NCBI GenBank assembly: GCA_046726955.1 | Contig: JBKPBQ010000248.1 | Location: forward strand, 1 to 13,525 | Origin: CAVPGH01 sp046726955 | GTDB taxonomy: Bacteria > Acidobacteriota > Vicinamibacteria > Fen-336 | Length of the DNA stretch: 13,525 nucleotides | Direction of reading: 5' to 3' | Part shown: piece after piece, positions 7,101 through 11,377 of the stretch | Position numbering within the stretch: position 1 is the first letter of the stretch | Layout: every line of letters begins with the position of its first letter | Notes under the pieces: generated by a model | What the model saw: only the letters and a program-made list of their open reading frames with translations | What the model was told of the DNA's origin: nothing | Databases searched by the model: none | Program-made: the position numbers and the translations under genes

Positions 7101-7254
7101 CCGCGGACGGAATGGTCCGGAATCTTTTCTCGACATCGCGCTCCACGGCGCTCGCGCGCGCCGAGAAGCCGCGGATGGGGGTGTCCGGGCCTCCGGCCAG
7201 GGCGACGGCGGCCAGGACGAGCGGAAGGAGGATGGACGACCAGGTCACGAGCAT
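4171..7254 (-). CDS. exported M28 peptidase (glutamate carboxypeptidase II-like) fused to a class A beta-lactamase-like serine hydrolase
   Basis: One uninterrupted 1027-residue frame carries two hydrolases. Residues 1-20 are a signal peptide ending ALA. Residues about 40-700 match the glutamate carboxypeptidase II/PSMA layout: peptidase core, inserted PA domain (about 140-290), M28 core, then a transferrin-receptor-like dimerisation domain. The two-zinc site is complete by alignment with human GCPII: H352, D362, E400, D428 and H520, with catalytic base E399 in SWDGEE. Residues about 715-1015 are a penicillin-binding/beta-lactamase-like serine hydrolase with SVIK (S757, K760), SDN (818-820) and KTG (959-961). 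No ExxLN-type omega-loop Glu is seen, and SDN to KTG is longer than in TEM-type enzymes, so DD-peptidase or esterase activity fits as well as beta-lactam hydrolysis. The ATG at 7254 overlaps the upstream stop by 10 bases; the frame is open further upstream, but that part lies inside the neighbouring gene. Substrates are unknown. Confidence 0.9.
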   Translation of the reverse strand: MLVTWSSILLPLVLAAVALAGGPDTPIRGFSARASAVERDVEKRFRTIPSADEARKWHRRFTAVPHPATSKANHDQALDIAEQWKAQGLEDVVVHRYDVLSSNPREIRVEMTQPTRYVPTLREDAYKEDPDTANSEASGAWVSFSASGDVTAPVVYANSGNPADYDRLREAGIDPRGKIVVVRYSNPYSYRGFKALTAEREGAAAMIVYSDPAEDGYKRGAVFPDGPWGPDSHVQRGGIAYDYIIPGDPLTPGWASVPGAPRIAVEDAVSVPKVVAVAMSHRDVKPILAALGGPVAPKEWQGGLPLEYRLGGADAVVHLKVDMQTDVQPNYVVEGRLKGSDRPDEWVVLGNHHDAWVFGGVDPSSGTASMMELTRALGKLKGEGVRPRRTLVFCSWDGEEVTLTGSTEWGEQFADELRRKAVAYLNVDSSVSGPRLDVTAVGSLAPSIVELAKELQDPSGISLYDAWSKPANPKLAKGALPDDTLVTKGIGSGSDHTVFINFLARPVVELSFVGPYGVYHSLYDDHYWMSRFGDPSFKYHALMAELWGCLALRLANAEILPVDVEAYGAAIRDFLRKLDIIPGLRDELDPGDLVKKTRALRTAGRRLNQRIDAALERDQPDDATRNKINRALLDFEGNWADPSGIPGRPWFKHLLYAPRYTYAAMTLPAITEAAEAKDWTRAREQAALVAAALEKNTRLAEDAARLLDAYAPEAGSLEAQLREIRDKVDGRMALYVENLATGETVAIDADSSYETFSVIKVPIMATVLQRVKEGKLRLDERVSLRADQRRIPSGVLYALDPGLEPTVRDLLTLMTIISDNVATDALTDLVGRDAVTSFMASLGLPNTRIRFSDLDWDRLWLSTLDPDYAAASGDKTVLFPFDKHGSDKTSEAFRHVVEDTGLFFGRSTAREIGRLFASMARGTLVSKQASDLMISILKRQQVNDRFPRYLGDGVAIAHKTGDGQPWVANDAGIVWVKDQPIVLVAFVGHHRGTTAGVHEAEARLAAAVVHHFGGQVDPTGLGPGGDR

Positions 7255-8021
7255 CCGCCGGTTGCGCTGCGGCAGCGACGCGCTCGAGTGCCCCTCGACA
7301 CGTCGCCGTACGTCGTCCCGACCCGGATCTCGTCGATGACGAAGGGGCCGCTCGAATAGATGCCGATGGCGGAAACGAGACCGAGGTCGAGGTCTGCCTT
7401 CTGGATGCCTCCCACCGGCTCCGGATCGCCGGCGACCGGGTTGACGTACAGCGTGAAGGTGTCGTTGCCCGCCTGGAACTCGACCTTCAACACCAGGAGG
7501 GCGGTCGTCCCCGCGATCGTGGGGGCGCCGCTCGACACCTGTCCCAGGCCGCCGCGCGTCTCGAGGACGTACTCGTTCGACCCGCCGCCCTTGCCGACGA
7601 ACAGGTCGCTCCCGAGGCTGCCGTTGAGGGTCAGCCCGAAGAAGCCGCCGTAGATGCCGGCCCCCAGCGGGGCCTGCGGCTCGAGCAGGAAGCTGACGTA
7701 GACCGTCGTCCCGTCCTGTCCGATCGGCTGCGCGAGGCTGCGGAGCATGCCGTTGATGGCGTCGAAGGCTCCGCCGGAAAGGCTGGCGCCGGCCGTCGCG
7801 CGGTTCGGGAAGCACAGCGTGCGATCCTCGAGCGCGTAGCCGGCCGCGGCCACGTTGAATCCGCCTTGCGCCCACGGGCCCGTGAAGCCCGTTCCGCCGC
7901 TGGCGTAGACGGGAAAGCTTCGCTTGAAGTCATCGGTGGCGATGTCGCCGGCCCTCGCGGGCGCGGCGGTGGCCAGAATCGTAATCCAGAGCAGCACGGC
8001 CGGCCCGGGTCGGACTCTCAT
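7245..8021 (-). CDS. exported beta-sandwich (LamG/concanavalin-like) surface protein
   Basis: The 258-residue product has a signal peptide at 1-24 (cleavage after ARA). It then begins DIATDDF and GGTGFTGPW, a pattern common at the start of secreted concanavalin/LamG-like proteins of Planctomycetota, Verrucomicrobiota and Acidobacteriota. The body is Gly-rich with alternating hydrophobic strands (for example TVYVSFLLEP and ALLVLKVEF), and FVIDEIRVGTTYGDV near the end matches the closing strand of such domains. After this comes an odd Arg/Cys-rich tail of about 17 residues (RGTRARRCRSATGGCS) instead of a usual C-terminal anchor. The start at 8021 has GGGAG five bases upstream. The stop overlaps the start of the M28/serine-hydrolase gene by 10 bases, so the two are co-translated. 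A carbohydrate- or matrix-binding role is inferred; no catalytic residues are recognised. Confidence 0.75.
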   Translation of the reverse strand: MRVRPGPAVLLWITILATAAPARAGDIATDDFKRSFPVYASGGTGFTGPWAQGGFNVAAAGYALEDRTLCFPNRATAGASLSGGAFDAINGMLRSLAQPIGQDGTTVYVSFLLEPQAPLGAGIYGGFFGLTLNGSLGSDLFVGKGGGSNEYVLETRGGLGQVSSGAPTIAGTTALLVLKVEFQAGNDTFTLYVNPVAGDPEPVGGIQKADLDLGLVSAIGIYSSGPFVIDEIRVGTTYGDVSRGTRARRCRSATGGCS

Positions 8022-8076
8022 GAGCGCTCCCTTCGTCGCGGTGTGATTCGATTCGCGCGGTGGGCGAAGGGTAGTC

Positions 8077-8111
8077 AGGCGGCGCCCCCCAGTCAAAGAG
8101 GGACGCCGCCT
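8077..8111 (-). terminator. hairpin downstream of the VOC gene
   Basis: A strong inverted repeat: aggcggcg at 8077-8084 pairs with cgccgcct at 8104-8111 and, past one mismatch, three more G-C pairs extend the stem. The loop is 11 bases. It begins 16 bases after the VOC stop on the minus strand. No U-tract follows, so termination may be Rho-assisted; it could instead reduce read-through into the next gene pair. Confidence 0.45.
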
Positions 8112-8127
8112 CCGAGCCGGCCCGCGC

Positions 8128-8901
8128 TCAGTGGGACGGGCCGGTCAGCTTGATCACGTAGAAGTGCGCGCCCTGCGGATCCTTCAGCAGTGCCATGCGG
8201 CCGACGCCCGGGAAGTCCTGGGGCCCCATGGCCACCGTCGCTCCCATCTTCTTCGCCTTGTCGACCGTGCGGTCGCAGTCCTCGACCTGGAAGTAGACGA
8301 GCCAGTGGGGAGGCATGTCGCCCCATTCCTTCTGGATCTGGATCATGCCGCCGATCGAGCGGCCGCCGAGCGTCCACTCGGTGTAGCGCGGATCGTCCTT
8401 GCTGCCCCAGCCGAAGAGCGACTTGTAGAAGGTCGCCGATCGCGGGAGGTCCCGGGCCATGAGCTCGGCCCAGCAGAAGGCGCCCGGCTCGTCGATCACG
8501 CCGAGGCCCTGGTTCTTCTTCGGCTCCCACACCGCGAAGACGGCGCCGGTAGGATCCTGAATCACGGCCATGCGGCCGACCTCGAACACGTCGAAGGGCT
8601 CGGCCAGGATCTTTCCGCCGAGCTCCTTCGCCTTGGCCGCGGCGTCGTTGGCGCTCGTCACCCGGACGTAGACCTGCCAGTTCGGCGGCACGCCTTTCTG
8701 GTCGGGCCTCAGCTTGTAGCCGGCGGCGACGTCCTGGCCGCCCTTCTTGAACATCGTGTAGGTTTCACCGGGACCCATCGGCTGGTCGTCGGCTCCCCAG
8801 TCGAAAAGCGATTGGTAGAACTTCTTGGCTCCGCCCTGATCGGTGGTGCCGAGCTCGACCCAACAGAAGTTCCCCGGCGCGTGCGACTCCACTTTGGGCA
8901 T
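8128..8901 (-). CDS. two-domain VOC (glyoxalase/bleomycin-resistance fold) protein
   Basis: This 257-residue cytoplasmic protein consists of two tandem VOC modules. The first (about 6-125) opens PGNFCWVELGTTD with FYQSLFDWG and ends RMAVIQDPTGAVFAVWEP. The second (about 135-252) repeats the plan with GAFCWAELMARD, FYKSLFGWG and RMALLKDPQGAHFYVI. The duplicated family resembles the mycobacterial Cfp30B-type VOC proteins. Known VOC enzymes include glyoxalases, dioxygenases and epimerases, but the reaction here is not predictable; metal ligands are not obvious from the motifs. The start is the ATG at 8901, which has AAGGGG six bases upstream; a start 10 codons earlier is possible but has no better site. 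The gene is flanked by its own AT-tract upstream region and a downstream hairpin, so it is probably transcribed alone. Confidence 0.88.
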   Translation of the reverse strand: MPKVESHAPGNFCWVELGTTDQGGAKKFYQSLFDWGADDQPMGPGETYTMFKKGGQDVAAGYKLRPDQKGVPPNWQVYVRVTSANDAAAKAKELGGKILAEPFDVFEVGRMAVIQDPTGAVFAVWEPKKNQGLGVIDEPGAFCWAELMARDLPRSATFYKSLFGWGSKDDPRYTEWTLGGRSIGGMIQIQKEWGDMPPHWLVYFQVEDCDRTVDKAKKMGATVAMGPQDFPGVGRMALLKDPQGAHFYVIKLTGPSH

Positions 8902-8952
8902 GGGTATCCCCTTCTCTGCCCCTCGCCCCATGCTATGTCGCGAGGGCGACGA

Positions 8953-9002
8953 TTTCGCCGGATTTTTTCGCCGAATCCTTGTTGCGGATTTTTTTCGCGG
9001 AG
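8953..9002. repeat. short direct repeats with T6/T7 tracts between the VOC and lipoprotein genes
   Basis: The plus strand contains three related units: tttcgccgga at 8953-8962, tttcgccgaa at 8966-8975 and tttcgcgga at 8993-9001. They carry a T6 run at 8963-8968 and a T7 run at 8989-8995. A small inverted repeat, ggatt at 8960-8964 and aatcc at 8974-8978, overlaps them. On the minus strand these are A-tracts about 60-90 bases upstream of the VOC start and directly after the lipoprotein stop. They could be bent DNA or an upstream promoter element, a terminator region, or both. Confidence 0.45.
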
Positions 9003-9004
9003 TC

Positions 9005-9448
9005 CTACTCGAGGACTCGGGCGGACTTCACCTGGAGGAAGTAGACCTGCTCCTCCTTGGGCGGGAGCTGGCCGCGCGCGACCTCCGAGGTCAGCTCGAC
9101 CTTCTTGCCGAGGAACTGCGACAGGGTAGCCGGCGCTTTCGTGGCGGGGCGGCTCGGGCCGGGGGGCAGCGAGGTCGGCAGCCACGGCCGCACTCGGATC
9201 GTGCTTCCCTGGGCGTCCCGCAGGACCACGCGAAGGTCGGTGAAGTAGTTGCTTCCCTGGTTTTCGAGCGTGCCCGTCACGCGAATCGCCTTGCCCACGT
9301 AGTCTTCCGGATGGGCCGAGACGGACGCGACGCTGACGGCCTGCGGCCCGTCGGAGGGCGTCGCGGGCGGCCTGTCCTGCGTGCAGGCCAAGGCCGGCCC
9401 GCCCAGGAGCAACGCTCCCGCGGCAATCGGCACGCGAAGTACGTCCAT
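9005..9448 (-). CDS. small exported OB-fold-like lipoprotein
   Basis: The 147-residue product starts with a hydrophobic segment (residues 6-21) ending PALAC, a plausible though imperfect lipobox with Cys22 as the lipidation site. The mature protein has a Pro-rich linker and then VGKAIRVTGTLEN and TDLRVVLRDAQGSTIRV, the strand pattern of a secreted OB-fold (nucleic-acid- or ligand-binding barrel). A second conserved-looking part, LGKKVELTSEVARG with VYFLQVKSARVLE, closes the barrel. No catalytic residues are evident. I choose the ATG at 9448 because GAAGG lies five bases upstream; the ATG at 9481 has only GGCAGG directly abutting it. It follows the M6 protease gene by 53 bases on the same strand and is likely co-transcribed. 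The function is unknown; the OB-fold reading is from pattern only. Confidence 0.72.
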   Translation of the reverse strand: MDVLRVPIAAGALLLGGPALACTQDRPPATPSDGPQAVSVASVSAHPEDYVGKAIRVTGTLENQGSNYFTDLRVVLRDAQGSTIRVRPWLPTSLPPGPSRPATKAPATLSQFLGKKVELTSEVARGQLPPKEEQVYFLQVKSARVLE

Positions 9449-9501
9449 CGTCGCCTTCACGGCAGGAGAACCTGCAAACATCCTGCCACGAAGACGACGA
9501 T

Positions 9502-11139
9502 TTACACCCTCCGTCGCGCGCGGGCCAACGACGTCGCGAGCACGGGCGCGCTGCGGCGCGACGCCACGAAGAGCGCGAGCAACATGGGAACGATCATCGT
9601 CAGATCGAGGCTGCGATCCGACCCGGGCGGCGCAGGCAGGCTGCTGCAGCTGCCGCCGCCACTCGTGGGGCAGGCCCCCGCGGAAACGAGCAGGTTGGCC
9701 GTCATGGAGTCCCCGGAGTCGCCGATCGCGCAGACGGCGTTCTTGCCGACGCTCTTGGGGTTTGTCGCGTTGTCGAAGGAGCGCTTGTTAAACGAGCCGG
9801 GGAAGGTGTCGCCCGCGTCGCCGCGGTTGACGGAGTTGTCGAGGTCGGCCTTGCCGTCGGCCTCCTCGAGGTCGACACCCTTGTTCGTCTCGTCCGCGTT
9901 CACGCTGTTGTTCTTGAGGCCCGAGTCGACGACGGTCTGGTTCACCTTCCAGATCGCCAGGCCTCCGGTCGGCAGGTTGGCGTCGAAGAGCTTCTTCTGC
10001 CGGTTCTCGATCAGGTAGTACTGCGTGGCCGAGATCGGCATCTTGAGCACGGTCGAGTGGTCTTCGACGCTCGGGAACGTGGCCGGCGACTGGTCGGCGG
10101 TGACGGTGGTGGGCTGCACCCAGCCCAGGAATTCCTTGCTCCAGGCGGACATGTGCGTGGGCCGCTCCGGGCTGTTGCCGTCGCCGCCCCACGAGCCGGC
10201 GGCCATGAGGCACCAGTTGCCGAGGCCCTGCGAGTCCCCGTTCGAGGCGTCCGTGTCGTAGAGGTCGGGCAGGCCGAAGGCGTGGCCGAACTCGTGCGCG
10301 AAGACGCCGATCTGGATCATGGTCGTGCCCCCGCAGGCGAAGGCCGGCATGATCACGTAGTCGTTGACCTTGATGAAGCCGCCGCCCTTCCGGGCGTCCT
10401 TGGTGGTGTAGTCGCCGCCCGTCCAGCCGCTGTACGTCCAGCGGTGCGACCAGATGTTGCTGGTGCCGCACTCGCCGCCGGCCTCCGGGTGCACGAAGGC
10501 GACGAAGTCCACGTAGCCGTCGTCGTCGCCCGAGTTCGGGATGCCGTCGGGGCCGTCGTTGTCGTACTGCGAGAAGTCCACCGTGGCGTCGTAGGCATCG
10601 AGCGTGTCCTTGAGGAACTCCCCGACCTTCGAGGTGTCGCAGAGCCCGTTACAGCCCGCGCCGCCCTCGTAGAAGACGTCGTCGTGGCCCAGCGTCTTCC
10701 AGGGGAAGACGGTACCCGTGACCGTGAACTTCCCGTACGAGATCTCCTTGTAGTACTGGGTCATCGTCCCGGGCGACCACGGCCCGTCGAAGAGCTCCTT
10801 CTGCAGGTTGGCGACCGGGTAGGGATCGGCGCTCGTGTTGCTGAACTTCGCCATGAGGACGGGGATCGAGCGCGAGCCCGTCACCGCCGCGCCGGAGGCC
10901 TCCGGAGCTTCGCGGGGGATCTGCCCCGCGGCGATCCGGGCCCGGGTGGCCTGGGCCCGGATGGTCAGGGCGGTCAGCGACCGGCTGTACGTGAAGGCGG
11001 TTGGTACCTTCCGCTTCTTCTCGATGAAGGCCTCGGGGAACTTGACCCCCTGCTTCGGCGGGATGGTGGCGTGCGCGGGCGCCCCCGCGACCAGCCCGAG
11101 AACGATGCCCGCCAGCGCTCGACGGCCTGCTCTGTACAT
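9502..11139 (-). CDS. exported M6 family metalloprotease (immune inhibitor A-like) with C-terminal anchor
   Basis: The 545-residue protein is a zinc endopeptidase of the M6 family. The zinc signature HEFGHAFGLPD is at 282-292, giving ligands H282 and H286, catalytic E283 and a downstream Asp292, the HExxHxxGxxD form. Family features upstream include SIPVLMAKFSN near 91 and MTQYYKEISYGKF near 126-138; after the zinc site, GNWCLMAAGSWGG and MSAWSKEFLGWV are typical. Several Cys lie in the catalytic domain. Residues 1-24 form a signal peptide (ending AHA), followed by a propeptide-like stretch to about 90. The C-terminus has a GGGSCSS block, a hydrophobic segment (LDLTMIVPMLLALFVA) and an Arg-rich tail, the layout of tripartite sorting signals such as MYXO-CTERM or JDVT-CTERM. 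The ATG at 11139 has GGAGGAG five bases upstream. The substrate is unknown; family members degrade host or extracellular proteins. Confidence 0.92.
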   Translation of the reverse strand: MYRAGRRALAGIVLGLVAGAPAHATIPPKQGVKFPEAFIEKKRKVPTAFTYSRSLTALTIRAQATRARIAAGQIPREAPEASGAAVTGSRSIPVLMAKFSNTSADPYPVANLQKELFDGPWSPGTMTQYYKEISYGKFTVTGTVFPWKTLGHDDVFYEGGAGCNGLCDTSKVGEFLKDTLDAYDATVDFSQYDNDGPDGIPNSGDDDGYVDFVAFVHPEAGGECGTSNIWSHRWTYSGWTGGDYTTKDARKGGGFIKVNDYVIMPAFACGGTTMIQIGVFAHEFGHAFGLPDLYDTDASNGDSQGLGNWCLMAAGSWGGDGNSPERPTHMSAWSKEFLGWVQPTTVTADQSPATFPSVEDHSTVLKMPISATQYYLIENRQKKLFDANLPTGGLAIWKVNQTVVDSGLKNNSVNADETNKGVDLEEADGKADLDNSVNRGDAGDTFPGSFNKRSFDNATNPKSVGKNAVCAIGDSGDSMTANLLVSAGACPTSGGGSCSSLPAPPGSDRSLDLTMIVPMLLALFVASRRSAPVLATSLARARRRV

Positions 11140-11151
11140 GGCCTCTCCTCC

Positions 11152-11173
11152 GCGACCGCCAGGGGGCGGTCGC
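11152..11173 (-). promoter_or_regulatory. stem-loop abutting the M6 protease ribosome-binding site
   Basis: gcgaccgcc at 11152-11160 and ggcggtcgc at 11165-11173 form a perfect 9-bp, nearly all G-C stem with a 4-base loop. On the minus-strand transcript the stem ends at the base next to the GGAGGAG site (11151-11145), 12 bases before the ATG. Such a structure could stabilise the 5' end or gate ribosome access; this role is inferred. Confidence 0.45.
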
Positions 11174-11377
11174 CGTACCCGTTCGGGGACAAGCTACGCC
11201 GGACGGCGGCAAAAGACATCGGATACTCCCAGGAAATATCCAGGGTCCCGGCGCGAAATGCCTCGACTGCCGCCGTCAACTTGTCGTGGGAGAGACATTC
11301 TTCACTGCGCGGGACGGCGCGACGGGGCGATCATTGGACACGGACCTGACATCGAGGCGAGGCTCGACAACGACGAG

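Noticed and set aside
7254..7875. N-terminal extension of the M28/serine-hydrolase frame to 7875
   Set aside because: The extension lies within the upstream exported-protein gene and is Arg-rich noise; the ATG at 7254 begins a good signal peptide.
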